Part shown: positions 32,600 to 42,499 of the stretch, piece by piece
Layout of the letters: each line of letters begins with the position of its first letter
How positions within the stretch are numbered: the first letter of the stretch is position 1
Assembly (NCBI GenBank): GCA_902769255.1
Contig: CACXOM010000014.1
Span: forward strand, 1-52,576
Length of the DNA: 52,576 nucleotides
DNA from: Oscillospiraceae bacterium
Lineage (GTDB): Bacteria > Bacillota > Clostridia > Oscillospirales > Acutalibacteraceae
Reading direction: 5' to 3'
Notes under the pieces: generated by a model
Seen by the model: the letters and a program-made list of their open reading frames with translations, nothing else
Told to the model about the DNA's origin: nothing
Databases searched by the model: none
Position numbers and translations under genes: made by a program

Positions 32600-35338
32600 T
32601 TATTCAAATCTGCCGCAGCATTTTTTATATTTTTTACCGCTACCGCATGGACACGGGTCGTTTCTACCCGGTTTCTTTTCTTTTCTTACCGGTTCTTTTT
32701 TAAGCGAGCCGTCATCAGCGCCTGCCTCGCCCGTTACTTTCGCAACACGCTCACGCTCAACCTCTTCATTTTTGCGAACATGAACATTTAAAATTCGTTT
32801 TGCGGTTTCTTCTTTAATAGATTCGGTCATTGCGTTGAACATATCGTAACCTTCGTTTCTGTATTCAACAACAGGATCGTGTTGACCGTAAGAACGAAGT
32901 CCAATACCGTTGCGAAGTTCGTCCATAGCGTCGATATGGTCCATCCAATGAGTGTCAACGGTTTTAAGAAGAACAACACGCTCAACTTCACGCATAACAT
33001 CGCTTGTAATATCTTCTTCACGCTCGGCATATTGTTTTTCAGCCGCCATGTGAAGCTTTTCAATAATCTCATTTTTGTCGGCTTTGTTAAGGTCGGCAAT
33101 ATCCAAAGCATCGCCATATTCAAGCCAGCCTTCAAACTCGCCTTTTAACGAGTCGAAGTTCCACTCTTCAACAAAGTCAGAAGAAAGATAATGGTTGCAA
33201 ATTCCGTCAATAGTATCTTTAACCATACCTTTAATTGTGCCTGTAATATCATCGCCGTCAATAACTTTATTTCTTTGGTCGTAAATAATTGTACGCTGAA
33301 CATTCATAACATCGTCAAAGTCAAGCGTGTTTTTACGAATTGAGAAGTTACGGTATTCGATTTTTTGTTGAGCGCTCTCAATGCTTCTTGAAAGCATTTT
33401 CATTTCAAGCGGCATATTTTCATCAACATTGAGCGTTTCCATCATTCTGTAAAGACGCTCACCGCCGAACAAACGCATTAAGTCGTCTTCCAAAGAAATG
33501 TAAAATCTCGATTCACCGGGGTCGCCTTGTCTGCCCGAACGACCGCGCAACTGGTTGTCAATTCGGCGTGATTCGTGACGTTCAGTACCTATAATGCAAA
33601 GACCGCCTGCCTCAACAACTTTTTGAGTTTCGGGTTTAATTTCTTCTTTAAACTGTTCGTTTAACTGCGCAAAAAGTTTTCTTGCGTTTAAAATGTCTTG
33701 GTCGTCAGTTTCAGCAAAACCTGTTGCTTCGGCTATGAGTTCATCTTCATAACCCTGCTTTTTCATTGAGGCTTTTGCCATATATTCGGCGTTACCACCA
33801 AGCATAATATCAGTACCTCTACCAGCCATATTGGTAGCGATTGTAACCGAGCCGAATTTACCCGCCTGAGCGATAATTTCAGCCTCTTGACGATGGTTTT
33901 TAGCGTTTAAAACATTATGTTTAATACCTCTTCTTTTAAGAAGTTTGCTAAGTTTTTCAGATTTTTCGATTGAAATTGTACCTACAAGCACCGGTTGCCC
34001 TTTTTCATGGCGAGCAACAATATCTTCAATAACCGCATTGAATTTTGCAATTTCGGTTTTATAAACAACATCGGGATTATCAATTCTTGCCATAGGTTTG
34101 TTGGTAGGAATTTCAACAACATCAAGTTTATAAATTTCGGCAAATTCCTGCGACTCTGTAAGCGCAGTACCTGTCATACCCGAAAGTTTATCATAAAGAC
34201 GGAAGAAGTTTTGAAATGTAATAGTTGCAAGAGTTTTTGACTCATGAGCAACTTTTACATGCTCTTTCGCCTCAATCGCCTGATGAAGTCCCTCGTTGTA
34301 TCTTCTACCGTACATCAAACGGCCGGTAAATTCATCAACAATAATAACTTCGCCGTTTTGCACAACATAGTCAATATCTCTTATCATAACGCCGTGGGCT
34401 TTAATAGCCTGATTTATATGGTGAGCGATTGTGATATTGTCAGGGTCGTTTAAGTTTTCAATATTAAAGAAACTTTCGGCTTTTTTAACACCGCTTGCAG
34501 TAAGCGTTGCGGTTTTTGCTTTTTCATCTACAATGTAATCGCCGTCGGCATCAACCTGCTCTTCGGCTTCTTCTTTTGAATTAATATTTTTAACTTTAAC
34601 CATTTTGAGCGATTTTGCAAAAGAGTCAGCTCTTTGATAAAGGTCGGTAGATTTATCACCCTGACCCGAAATAATAAGCGGAGTTCTCGCTTCGTCAATC
34701 AAAATTGAGTCAACCTCGTCGACAACTGCAAAACTGTGTCCTCTTTGAACACGCTCTTCTTTATAAGTTACCATATTATCACGAAGATAATCAAAACCGA
34801 GTTCGTTGTTGGTACAATAAGTAATATCAGCATTATATGCTTCACGGCGGTCATCGCCCTCGACATCGTGAGTAATAAGACCTACCGTAAGACCTAAAAA
34901 TCTGTAAAGTTTACCCATCCACTCGGAGTCACGCTTTGCAAGGTAATCGTTTACAGTTACAATGTGAACACCTTTACCGGTAAGACCGTTTAAGTAAGCA
35001 GGTAAGGTAGCAACAAGCGTTTTACCTTCACCTGTTTTCATTTCGGCAATTCTGCCTTGGTGCAAAACAATACCACCGATAACCTGAACGGGATAAGGTT
35101 TCATTCCAAGCACACGCCAAGCACCCTCACGGCAAACGGCGAAAGCCTCAGGCAAAATATCATCAAGAGTTTCGCCTTTTGAAAGACGCTCTTTAAACTC
35201 GTTTGTTTTTGCTTTTAACTGCTCGTCGGTTAATTTTGCATATTCATCTTCATAAGATAATACTTTTTGTTTGATAGGCTCAACCTTTTTTAATTCTCTT
35301 TTTGAATATGAGCCTAACAAAATATCTCTAATTCCCAT
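32600..35338 (-). CDS. secA: Protein translocase ATPase SecA
   Basis: SecA is the motor that pushes unfolded proteins through SecYEG. The 912 residues have the DEAD-type motor with Walker [23 protein letters not shown]-type DEVD box, the preprotein cross-linking domain, [11 protein letters not shown] in the second RecA-like domain, and the C-terminal zinc-binding tail [19 protein letters not shown] that binds SecB or ribosomes. Full length. Its placement upstream of a secreted-protein gene may simply reflect cotranscription. Confidence 0.98.
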   Translation of the reverse strand: MGIRDILLGSYSKRELKKVEPIKQKVLSYEDEYAKLTDEQLKAKTNEFKERLSKGETLDDILPEAFAVCREGAWRVLGMKPYPVQVIGGIVLHQGRIAEMKTGEGKTLVATLPAYLNGLTGKGVHIVTVNDYLAKRDSEWMGKLYRFLGLTVGLITHDVEGDDRREAYNADITYCTNNELGFDYLRDNMVTYKEERVQRGHSFAVVDEVDSILIDEARTPLIISGQGDKSTDLYQRADSFAKSLKMVKVKNINSKEEAEEQVDADGDYIVDEKAKTATLTASGVKKAESFFNIENLNDPDNITIAHHINQAIKAHGVMIRDIDYVVQNGEVIIVDEFTGRLMYGRRYNEGLHQAIEAKEHVKVAHESKTLATITFQNFFRLYDKLSGMTGTALTESQEFAEIYKLDVVEIPTNKPMARIDNPDVVYKTEIAKFNAVIEDIVARHEKGQPVLVGTISIEKSEKLSKLLKRRGIKHNVLNAKNHRQEAEIIAQAGKFGSVTIATNMAGRGTDIMLGGNAEYMAKASMKKQGYEDELIAEATGFAETDDQDILNARKLFAQLNEQFKEEIKPETQKVVEAGGLCIIGTERHESRRIDNQLRGRSGRQGDPGESRFYISLEDDLMRLFGGERLYRMMETLNVDENMPLEMKMLSRSIESAQQKIEYRNFSIRKNTLDFDDVMNVQRTIIYDQRNKVIDGDDITGTIKGMVKDTIDGICNHYLSSDFVEEWNFDSLKGEFEGWLEYGDALDIADLNKADKNEIIEKLHMAAEKQYAEREEDITSDVMREVERVVLLKTVDTHWMDHIDAMDELRNGIGLRSYGQHDPVVEYRNEGYDMFNAMTESIKEETAKRILNVHVRKNEEVERERVAKVTGEAGADDGSLKKEPVRKEKKPGRNDPCPCGSGKKYKKCCGRFE

Positions 35339-35486
35339 TTTTAAAAATATTCCTCTCTTTCGGGATAAAGTTACCCATTTAATCTTTTATATAATAACAT
35401 AAAAATAGCTAAAAAAAAAGTACAAATTGTAAACAAATCAAATAATTTTTTAATTTTTTCGATTATTTAATGCACAAAACCTTAAT

Positions 35487-36362
35487 TTAGTGGTATAATA
35501 AAGCAGGGTTTTTTCTAAACTCGCTCGGCGTTAGGCATTTTTGCTTTTTAAACGCTTTGTTAAAATTAGTTGTATTATTAAAACCACATTCAAGCGCAAT
35601 TTCAAGAATAGTAAGTTCTCTGTTGTGGCGAAGAATGTTTATAGCCTTTTCAATTCGCTTTGCGGTAATGTAATCCCAAAGCGAAATGCCGTTGTTTTTC
35701 TTAAATAAATGCGAAAAATAATTCGGCGAAAGCCCTGCAATATTAGCAAGGTCGTTAAGTTTTATTTCCTCGCACAAATGCTCATCAATATAATCATAAA
35801 CATACATAATGTTATAAATGCTGTCGGTTTTTTCTTTTAAAGCCGGCGAAGAATAGTTGTGATTTCTTAGCAAATCTATTAAAATTAAATTAAGATGCGC
35901 TTTAATCGCAACGGGATATTCAATATCGTTGTTTTTAAGTTCGGTTTTAATTTTTTGAAAACTCTCTAAAATATTCTTTGATTTTTCAGCAGGAATTCTG
36001 TTTTCAAAATCAGCAGAGTGAAAAAAGCAAAAATTAATATAGTTTTCAATATGCTCCTCTGTATTGTTGGAATTTAAGTATCTCGGTTCAAAGTGTAAAT
36101 TTGTTAGCGATAAACCGCCGTCAAAAACCTTTGTAATGCTGTGAACCTCGTTAGAAGAAAACACAAAAACATCACCCTTGTTCATAGGGTAAGTTGTTTT
36201 TTTAGTGGTATATTCACCGCTTCCGCTTTCAACTACGGTAAGTTCAAATCTTGTGTGCTGATGTTGCACAAATTCCCTTTCTCCCTCGTCAACTTTGACA
36301 TTCCACATTTTCAAAAGTGGCTTGCCGTTTTCCAAAAGAAGTTCACCAATCGGTTTTATCAT
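35487..36362 (-). CDS. AraC-family regulator with cupin sensor, divergent from the sugar-acid operon
   Basis: A 291-residue regulator. The N-terminal cupin (about 20-110) contains HQHTRFELTVVESGSGEY and YPMNKGDVFVFSSNEVHSI, typical of sugar-binding AraC proteins. The C-terminal DNA-binding domain has ISPNYF-type LNDLANIAGLSPNYFSHLFKK and LTILEIALECGFNNTTNFNKAFKK. It is divergent from the enolase-superfamily operon and probably controls it. The ATG at 36362 is preferred because GGAGAA precedes it; the frame also opens with a TTG at 36377 that overlaps that ribosome binding site. Confidence 0.87.
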   Translation of the reverse strand: MIKPIGELLLENGKPLLKMWNVKVDEGEREFVQHQHTRFELTVVESGSGEYTTKKTTYPMNKGDVFVFSSNEVHSITKVFDGGLSLTNLHFEPRYLNSNNTEEHIENYINFCFFHSADFENRIPAEKSKNILESFQKIKTELKNNDIEYPVAIKAHLNLILIDLLRNHNYSSPALKEKTDSIYNIMYVYDYIDEHLCEEIKLNDLANIAGLSPNYFSHLFKKNNGISLWDYITAKRIEKAINILRHNRELTILEIALECGFNNTTNFNKAFKKQKCLTPSEFRKNPALLYH

Positions 36363-36427
36363 AACAAAATTCTCCAAATCGTAATATTGTTTGTAAATAT
36401 TATAATATAGTTAATGAATTTTTGCAA

Positions 36428-36455
36428 GCCTTAATGTAATATAACGATGTAAGGC
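36428..36455. promoter_or_regulatory. Candidate operator dyad upstream of the sugar-acid operon
   Basis: GCCTTA (36428-36433) and TAAGGC (36450-36455) form an inverted repeat with a 16-base gap, between the divergent AraC gene and the enolase-superfamily gene. Confidence 0.35.
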
Positions 36456-36490
36456 AAAATTTAAAAATTTTTAAAACAAAGGAGAATATT

Positions 36491-37828
36491 ATGAATTACT
36501 CTTCAAACCCTTCAGAACTTAGAATCACCGATATGAGATTTGTTGACATTACCGACGCTCCTAAAAGATGCACAATTCTCAAAATCGAAACAAACCAAGG
36601 AATTACAGGTTACGGCGAAGTTCGTGACGCTTCTTCAAAAACTTACGCTCTTATGCTTAAAAGCAGAATTTTGGGCGAAAACCCTTGCAATGTTGATAAA
36701 ATTTTTAGAAAAATCAAACAGTTCGGCGGTCCTTCTCGTCAAGGCGGCGGCGTTTCGGGTATTGAAATTGCTCTTTGGGATTTGGCAGGTAAAGCCTACG
36801 GCGTTCCTGTTTACCAATTGCTCGGCGGTAAATTCCGTGATGAAGTAAGAGTTTATTGCGATACTGATGTTGACGGCAAACACACCGGTCACGATATGGG
36901 ACTTGCTTTGAAAAAGAGAATGGAAATGGGCTTTACATTTCTTAAAATGGACCTTGGTATCGGTCTTTTGCTAGATGAACCGGGTACATTAAATGCACCG
37001 CTCGGTTTTATTGAAGATATGAAAAAATATGCACCTCATATTTTAAATGTTCAAGGCGGTTCGGTAACTGCTGAAATGGTTAAGGCACAAAAAAGTTATC
37101 AAATCGTTACTACTGCTCACCCATTTACAGGTATTCATCTTACTGAAAAAGGTCTTGACTTCCTTGAAGACTATGTTAAACAGGTTCGTGAAGTTATCGG
37201 CTATGAAGTACCTTTGGCAATTGACCATTTCGGTCACATTTGCGTTGAAGATTGTATTCGTTTTGCTCGCAGAATGGAGCCGTATAATCTTGCTTGGCTT
37301 GAAGATATGGTGCCATGGCAATATACCGACCAATATGTAAGACTTAAAAACAGCACAACAATTCCTGTTTGCACAGGTGAAGATATTTACTTAAAAGAAG
37401 GATTTATGGACCTTATTGACGCAGGCGGTGTTTCGGTAATTCACCCTGACATTTTAACCTGCGGCGGTGCTTTGGAATTAAAGAAAATTGCCGATTACGC
37501 TGACGAAAAAGGCGTTGCGACTGCAATTCATATGGCTGAAAGCCCTATTGCTTGTATGGCAGCAGTTCATACAGCAGCAGCAATGCACAATGTGCTTGCG
37601 CTTGAATTCCACTCAGTTGATGTTCCGTGGTGGGCTGATTTGGTTACAGGAATTGACAATCCTATATTTAAAGACGGATTTATTAAAGTTCCTGACAAGC
37701 CGGGTCTTGGTATTGACGGACTTAACGAAGATTTAATTAAACAACACATTAATCCTGATATTCCGGGTATGTGGGAAGATACTTCATCTTGGGATAAAGA
37801 ATTTTCTAACGACAGAATTTGGAGTTGA
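36491..37828 (+). CDS. Enolase-superfamily (mandelate racemase group) sugar-acid dehydratase
   Basis: A 445-residue enolase-superfamily enzyme that abstracts a proton next to a carboxylate, most often dehydrating an aldonic or uronic-derived acid. Visible residues: K152 in FLKMDLG, metal ligands D245 (AIDHFG), E271 (WLEDMVP) and E297 (TGEDIY), and H348 in AIHMAES. The 16-base-longer N-terminal capping domain is complete. The exact acid (mannonate, gluconate, galactarate or other) cannot be fixed by reading. First gene of an operon with the GH10-like, chimeric and MBL genes; the divergent AraC protein is the likely regulator. Confidence 0.85.
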   Translation: MNYSSNPSELRITDMRFVDITDAPKRCTILKIETNQGITGYGEVRDASSKTYALMLKSRILGENPCNVDKIFRKIKQFGGPSRQGGGVSGIEIALWDLAGKAYGVPVYQLLGGKFRDEVRVYCDTDVDGKHTGHDMGLALKKRMEMGFTFLKMDLGIGLLLDEPGTLNAPLGFIEDMKKYAPHILNVQGGSVTAEMVKAQKSYQIVTTAHPFTGIHLTEKGLDFLEDYVKQVREVIGYEVPLAIDHFGHICVEDCIRFARRMEPYNLAWLEDMVPWQYTDQYVRLKNSTTIPVCTGEDIYLKEGFMDLIDAGGVSVIHPDILTCGGALELKKIADYADEKGVATAIHMAESPIACMAAVHTAAAMHNVLALEFHSVDVPWWADLVTGIDNPIFKDGFIKVPDKPGLGIDGLNEDLIKQHINPDIPGMWEDTSSWDKEFSNDRIWS

Positions 37829-37832
37829 TTTT

Positions 37833-39218
37833 ATGCCGTTACCTAAAAAATGGTGTTTGCCGAAACCGAGAAAATTAAATGACGAAGAAGCAGCAGTTTT
37901 AGTCGAAAGAGTAAGAGATTTAGCCGATTTAAAGATAAACGGACTCGATAAAGCGGTTGAAAAGAATATTGAGGCTAACCGCAAAACTTTTACACGTCTT
38001 GAAGTTTACGATAAAGACGGAAAAGAAGTTAAAAACGCTGAAATACATATTGAACAGGTTTCACATTCTTTTAAATTCGGCTGTAACGCTTTTTTGGCAG
38101 GTCAGTTTGACTCTGACGAGAAAAACAAGGCTTATGAGCAGATTTTTAAAGATATGTTCAATCAGGTGGTAGTTCCTTTTTATTGGAAAGACGATGAGCC
38201 TGAACAAAACCAATGGCGTTTTGAAAAAGATTCACCGTTTATTTACCGCAGACCTCCTGCCGAGGCTATGCTCGAGTTTTGCGAAAAAACAAATTGCGAG
38301 CCTAAAGGACACAACCTACTTTGGTGCAATCCGAGCATAGGTTTGCCGAAATGGCTTTTAGATAAAGATAAATTTACTGTTGCTAAAGCGATTGAAAAAA
38401 GGTTTAAACTGCTCGCTGAAAAATATGCCGACAGAATTCCTGTTTGGGACGTTACCAATGAGTTTATCGGGGCTTGTGACGGATTAAAGTATTTGCCGGA
38501 TGATGCACTCGAAACCGCTTGGAAAAGAGCAAACGATTTATTCCACGATAACCATTTAATCTTAAACGATTTTCAATGTTTGTTTAACGCGCATTATTAT
38601 AAAGGTAAAGCCTCTGCGCTTTATTTGCAAGCAAAAAAGCTTATTGAAAACGGCGTAAAAATTGACGGTATCGGTATGCAATGCCACTTGTTCCACAATG
38701 AAGATTTGCTTTGCGATGATGAACCGCAAAAATTCAGTGCTGAACATATGATTAAAATGATAAATACATATTCCACTCTCGGCAGAGATATTCATATTTC
38801 TGAAATTACAATTCCTTCTTATGACGGAAGGGAAAAATATCTTGAAATGCAGAATATTATTACCGAAAATATGTATAAACTTTGGTTTTCAATGAAAAAT
38901 GTAAAATCAATTGTTTGGTGGAATTTGGTTGACAACACAGCTATAAAAGTTTCACCTAACGACCCGTTTGACGAAAACTATTTCGGTGGCGGATTGTTGC
39001 TTAATGATTTTACTCAAAAACCTGCTTACAAAACGCTTGACCGCTTAATCAACAAAGAATGGCACACAAGCGAAGATGTTGTTACAAACGAAAAAGGCTA
39101 TGCTTCTTTTAACGGATTTAACGGCGATTACGAAGTTAAAATTAAACTCGGTAAAGACGAAGTTGTAAAGAGAATTACTGTTTCTCCCGAACAACCGCTT
39201 GTTACAATTATTCTTTAA
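37833..39218 (+). CDS. Cytoplasmic GH10-like glycoside hydrolase
   Basis: A 461-residue protein with a GH10-like barrel. The acid/base Glu is E210 in VWDVTNEF and the nucleophile E324 in HISEITIP, in GH10 order and spacing. A beta-rich segment (about 50-85, LEVYDKDGKEVKNAEIHIEQ) precedes the barrel and a small beta domain (about 415-461) follows it. Classical GH10 xylanases are secreted; this one has no signal peptide, so it likely acts on imported xylo-oligosaccharides or glucuronylated pieces. Its ribosome binding site GGAGTTGAT overlaps the stop of the preceding gene, which starts only 4 bases earlier. A partial paralogue is fused to an SDR just downstream. Confidence 0.82.
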   Translation: MPLPKKWCLPKPRKLNDEEAAVLVERVRDLADLKINGLDKAVEKNIEANRKTFTRLEVYDKDGKEVKNAEIHIEQVSHSFKFGCNAFLAGQFDSDEKNKAYEQIFKDMFNQVVVPFYWKDDEPEQNQWRFEKDSPFIYRRPPAEAMLEFCEKTNCEPKGHNLLWCNPSIGLPKWLLDKDKFTVAKAIEKRFKLLAEKYADRIPVWDVTNEFIGACDGLKYLPDDALETAWKRANDLFHDNHLILNDFQCLFNAHYYKGKASALYLQAKKLIENGVKIDGIGMQCHLFHNEDLLCDDEPQKFSAEHMIKMINTYSTLGRDIHISEITIPSYDGREKYLEMQNIITENMYKLWFSMKNVKSIVWWNLVDNTAIKVSPNDPFDENYFGGGLLLNDFTQKPAYKTLDRLINKEWHTSEDVVTNEKGYASFNGFNGDYEVKIKLGKDEVVKRITVSPEQPLVTIIL

Positions 39219-39238
39219 AATAAAAAGAGGTTTAAAAT

Positions 39239-39964
39239 ATGTCTTTTATTAAAGAGGCTATTAAAAACAGTAGCGATTATTTCAATGCACGAGCCGATAA
39301 AGATATTGAAAAAAACCGCAAAGGCGACTTTTTGGTTGAAATAAAATCAAACGAAAAAACTTTAAATGTTTCTTACAAATTAAAGCTTATTGATTTTGAT
39401 TTTGGTTGCAATATTTTTATGCTCGGTCAATATGACGATAAATCACAGGAAAAAACCTATTTAAAACAATTTAAAAATCTTTTCAATACAGCGGTTGTTC
39501 CGCTTTATTGGGAAGGTACCGAGCCTAAGCAAAATTTACTTCGGTATTCTGCTTACTCAAAAAACGATATCTACCGCCGTCCGGCTGTCGATTATATGAA
39601 AAAACAAAATTGGGGCAGAATTGTTACAATCGGCTCGGTGCAAGAGGCAAAACCGCACCCCGATATGTTGGTTTATTCCGCTTCAAAAGCGGCTCAAACA
39701 AATATGGTGCAATCACTCTCACTTCAACTCGCACCTTACAAAATTACCGTAAACAATGTCGCTCCGGGCGTAATTTATACCGACCGCAATGTAAGCGCAT
39801 TGGTTGATGAAGAATACAGAAAAAAAGTTATTGCTTCAATTCCGCTTGGTTTTTACGGCGTTCCTGAAGATATTGCAGGAATGGTTTCGCTTTTGTGCTC
39901 TGAAGACGGCAGATACATTACAGGACAAAACATTTTTATTGACGGAGGCAAAAGCGTACAATGA
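39239..39964 (+). CDS. Chimera: N-terminal GH10-like fragment joined to C-terminal half of an SDR dehydrogenase
   Basis: A 241-residue protein made of two unrelated parts. Residues 1 to about 117 resemble the N-terminal region of the preceding GH10-like protein (FGCNIFMLGQYDD, VVPLYWEGTEPKQN, IYRRP). Residues from about 119 on are the second half of a short-chain dehydrogenase: WGRIVTIGS, catalytic YSASK (146-150), NNVAPG, and GQNIFIDGGKSVQ. The SDR's nucleotide-binding GxxxGxG half and both GH10 catalytic Glu residues are absent, so neither activity is expected. The join lies near 39581-39600. It reads as an in-frame deletion between two neighbouring genes; an assembly error is the alternative. 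AGAGG precedes the ATG. Confidence 0.8.
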   Translation: MSFIKEAIKNSSDYFNARADKDIEKNRKGDFLVEIKSNEKTLNVSYKLKLIDFDFGCNIFMLGQYDDKSQEKTYLKQFKNLFNTAVVPLYWEGTEPKQNLLRYSAYSKNDIYRRPAVDYMKKQNWGRIVTIGSVQEAKPHPDMLVYSASKAAQTNMVQSLSLQLAPYKITVNNVAPGVIYTDRNVSALVDEEYRKKVIASIPLGFYGVPEDIAGMVSLLCSEDGRYITGQNIFIDGGKSVQ

Positions 39965-40629
39965 AAATAAGATTTTTAGGGCAAAGCGGTTATGTTGTTA
40001 CAAGTGGCAACACCGAAATAATTATTGACCCTTATCTTTCTGACAGCGTAAATCGAATTGCCAATCGACCGAGAACCTTGCCTATTCCGATTGAGCCGAA
40101 AACCATTTGCTGCGATGCTGTAATTTGCACACATAATCATCTTGACCATTTAGACCCCGACACAGTAACACAAATTAACGACAACCAATTTTTTGTTACT
40201 ACAAACGAGGGCGAGCAAGAGCTTAAAAAAATGGGCAAAAACAATGTTAAATCATTAAAAATAGGGGAAAATTTAAATATAAACGATTTTGAAATTACAG
40301 CGGTTTTTGCAAAACACACGGCAGAGGCTTTCGGACTTATTGTAAAGGCTGAAAATAAAACGCTTTATTTTAGCGGTGACACACTTTTTGATGAAAAGTT
40401 GTTTGAAATTGCAAAATATAAGCCCGATATTACCTTTATTTGCATAAACGGCAGGCTTGGCAATATGAATGTAGGCGAAGCGGTTGAAACCGCCAAAAAA
40501 ATAGGGGCGAAAATTAATATTCCTAATCATTACGATATGTTCGCTTCAAACAGCGAAGACCCCGAAAAGTTTACCAAAAACATTTTTGGCGGCAAAATTT
40601 TAGAATTTAACAAAACTTACGAGTTTTAA
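39961..40629 (+). CDS. MBL-fold metal-dependent hydrolase, UlaG-like
   Basis: A 222-residue metallo-beta-lactamase-fold protein with the metal motif THNHLDHLD (HxHxDH), a GDT motif near 140 (FSGDTLF) and a later conserved His (NHYDMF). It matches the UlaG-like group (L-ascorbate-6-phosphate lactonase and relatives), which open lactones or cut phosphorylated sugar derivatives. The start overlaps the stop of the chimeric gene (ATGA), showing translational coupling. In this operon a role with sugar-acid lactones would make sense beside the enolase-superfamily dehydratase, but that is inferred. Confidence 0.82.
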   Translation: MKIRFLGQSGYVVTSGNTEIIIDPYLSDSVNRIANRPRTLPIPIEPKTICCDAVICTHNHLDHLDPDTVTQINDNQFFVTTNEGEQELKKMGKNNVKSLKIGENLNINDFEITAVFAKHTAEAFGLIVKAENKTLYFSGDTLFDEKLFEIAKYKPDITFICINGRLGNMNVGEAVETAKKIGAKINIPNHYDMFASNSEDPEKFTKNIFGGKILEFNKTYEF

Positions 40630-40633
40630 TTTA

Positions 40634-40663
40634 AAAAAGCAGTTGTTTAAACAACTGCTTTTT
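40634..40663. terminator. Bidirectional intrinsic terminator
   Basis: A perfect 30-bp palindrome (15+15) with flanking A/T runs lies between the MBL gene and the converging sensor kinase gene. Confidence 0.9.
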
Positions 40664-40666
40664 GTT

Positions 40667-41686
40667 TTATTGTAAAGGAAATCTTATTGTAAAGGTTGTG
40701 CCTGTGCCGACTTTAGAGTCAATTTCAACTTCGGCGTTGTGAACTGCGGCGCCGTGTTTTACAATTGAAAGACCAAGCCCTGTTCCGCCAATTTCTTTTG
40801 AATGGCTTTTGTTTACCCTGTAAAAACGCTCAAAAACACGCCCAATTTCGCTTTTTTCTATTCCGATACCTGTGTCACTTACTGACAAAATTACCTCGCT
40901 TGAACTTTGCATAACGCTTATAGTTACTTTTCCGTTTTCCTTGTTATATTTAATGGCGTTGTCAAGCAGGTTGTAAACCATTTCGTCAATAATTCGCTCG
41001 ATACCGAAAATAAGCGTTTTTGCGCCGATTAATTCAATTTTTATATTGCGCTGATTTGCCGAAACTGAAAGCCTTGAAATTACCGACTCGCAAAGCGAAT
41101 ATAGCTCAATTCGCTGTTTTTGCTCCTCAATTGCGTTTTCATCAAGCCGTGAAAGCTTAATTATATCGCCGATAAGCGTTATAAGTCTGCCGGTTTCGTT
41201 GTAAATAATTTCGGAAAATTTTATTATATCTTCATCTTTAACAAGCCCGTTTTTCATAATTTCGGCGTAACCAGAAATCGAAGTAAGCGGTGTTTTAAGC
41301 TCGTGAGAAACATTTGCGGTAAATTCACGGCGCACTTTATCTTGAATTTTATGCTCCCTTTTTACTTTGTTCATTTGCTGTTCGAGCCTTTTTCTTTTCT
41401 CTTGCAAATTGTCTTCAAAAGGCTTTAGCTCGTAGTAAACAGGCAATCCCCGCTCACTTTCCAAATCAAGCTCGTTAAGCGGTTTTACAAGCTGTTTTGT
41501 AAATTTCACCACAAACAAATAAAGAATTAGTGCAACTAAAAACAAAGTAGCAATAATAAGCACTTCTTTTGTATAAACCGAAAATTTGAGCGGTAAAATA
41601 ATGTAAAATGTAAGCCATACAACCACTAAAGAAAAAATTACGCTAATTAAAGTGGCGAAAAAGAGTTTATTTGTCAGTTTTTTCAT
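40667..41686 (-). CDS. Membrane sensor histidine kinase, PhoR/WalK type
   Basis: A 339-residue two-component kinase. Two membrane helices (about 8-30 and 40-62) enclose only a very short external loop, so it probably senses from within the membrane or through a partner. The dimerisation/phosphoacceptor motif is ANVSHELKTPLTSISGYAEIM, followed by ATPase boxes N (DNAIKYNKENG), G1 (VSDTGIGI) and G2 (GGTGLGLSIVK). The ATG at 41686 follows AGGTGA; a GTG three codons earlier is less likely. It overlaps the response-regulator gene by 20 bases. The signal is unknown. Confidence 0.92.
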   Translation of the reverse strand: MKKLTNKLFFATLISVIFSLVVVWLTFYIILPLKFSVYTKEVLIIATLFLVALILYLFVVKFTKQLVKPLNELDLESERGLPVYYELKPFEDNLQEKRKRLEQQMNKVKREHKIQDKVRREFTANVSHELKTPLTSISGYAEIMKNGLVKDEDIIKFSEIIYNETGRLITLIGDIIKLSRLDENAIEEQKQRIELYSLCESVISRLSVSANQRNIKIELIGAKTLIFGIERIIDEMVYNLLDNAIKYNKENGKVTISVMQSSSEVILSVSDTGIGIEKSEIGRVFERFYRVNKSHSKEIGGTGLGLSIVKHGAAVHNAEVEIDSKVGTGTTFTIRFPLQ

Positions 41687-42356
41687 TGTCGTCACCTATT
41701 ATATAACCTACGCCTCTGACCGTTTCGATTAAATCAGCGGCAGCCCCTAATTTTTGGCGCAGCGTTCTTATGTGAACATCTACCGTTCTCGACTCGCCGT
41801 CAAACGAATAATCCCAAATTTTGTTTAAAATTTGGTCTCGGGTTTTTACAATTCCTTTGTTTGCGAGCAAAAAACAAAGCAATTCAAACTCTTTTAGCGT
41901 TAAATTCACCTTTTCGCCGTCAACTGTAACTTTATGGCGAGAGGGCGAAACATAAAGCGAGCCAACTTTGTAAAAATCATTGGCATTTTCTTTTTCGGTT
42001 CGGCGAAGAAGCGCCTTAATTCTCGCAATTAACTCCATCATTCCAAAAGGTTTTGGCAGGTAGTCGTCTGCACCGTTGTCAAAGCCAATAACTTTGTCAT
42101 ATTCCGAAGATTTTGCAGTCAACATCATTATTGGCAACGATTTTGTTATAACGCTTTGGCGAAGTTTTTTCAAAATTGATAAGCCGTCTTCATCGGGCAA
42201 CATTATATCAAGCAAAAGCAAATCGGGAATTTTTTTGTCCATTTGAGCCCAAAAAGACGTGGCGTCTTGAAATCCCAAAGCCTCAAAACCGCTGTTATTT
42301 AAAGTGTAAACCACAAGTTCTCTAATATTTTCATCATCTTCAACAAGATAAATCAT
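41667..42356 (-). CDS. OmpR/PhoB-family response regulator
   Basis: A 229-residue DNA-binding response regulator. The receiver domain (1-120) has the acidic pair in VEDDEN, the phosphorylated Asp50 in LLLLDIMLPDEDG, and Lys in LPKPFG. The C-terminal winged helix (about 130-225) contains LTLKEFELLCFLLANKG and SRTVDVHIRTLRQKLG with the VRGVGYII end. First gene of the two-component operon with the overlapping kinase gene. Resembles PhoB/WalR, but no target genes in the window identify its regulon. Confidence 0.94.
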   Translation of the reverse strand: MIYLVEDDENIRELVVYTLNNSGFEALGFQDATSFWAQMDKKIPDLLLLDIMLPDEDGLSILKKLRQSVITKSLPIMMLTAKSSEYDKVIGFDNGADDYLPKPFGMMELIARIKALLRRTEKENANDFYKVGSLYVSPSRHKVTVDGEKVNLTLKEFELLCFLLANKGIVKTRDQILNKIWDYSFDGESRTVDVHIRTLRQKLGAAADLIETVRGVGYIIGDDNEKTDK

Positions 42357-42437
42357 TTTGTTTTTACCTCTTTTACTTTCTTATATTAAAGATAACAGAA
42401 AACCGCTGTAATTGCAAGTAGTTTTTAACAATAATTA

Positions 42438-42468
42438 AAAAGCCTGTCGGAAAAACCGACAGACTTTT
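42438..42468. terminator. Intrinsic terminator after the Fn3 surface-protein gene
   Basis: A 13-bp stem with one G-T pair (42438-42450 and 42456-42468) and a 5-base loop, with a T-rich tail on the minus strand. Confidence 0.85.
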
Positions 42469-42499
42469 ATTTTAATAAGCAATAATATTTATTTTTTAA

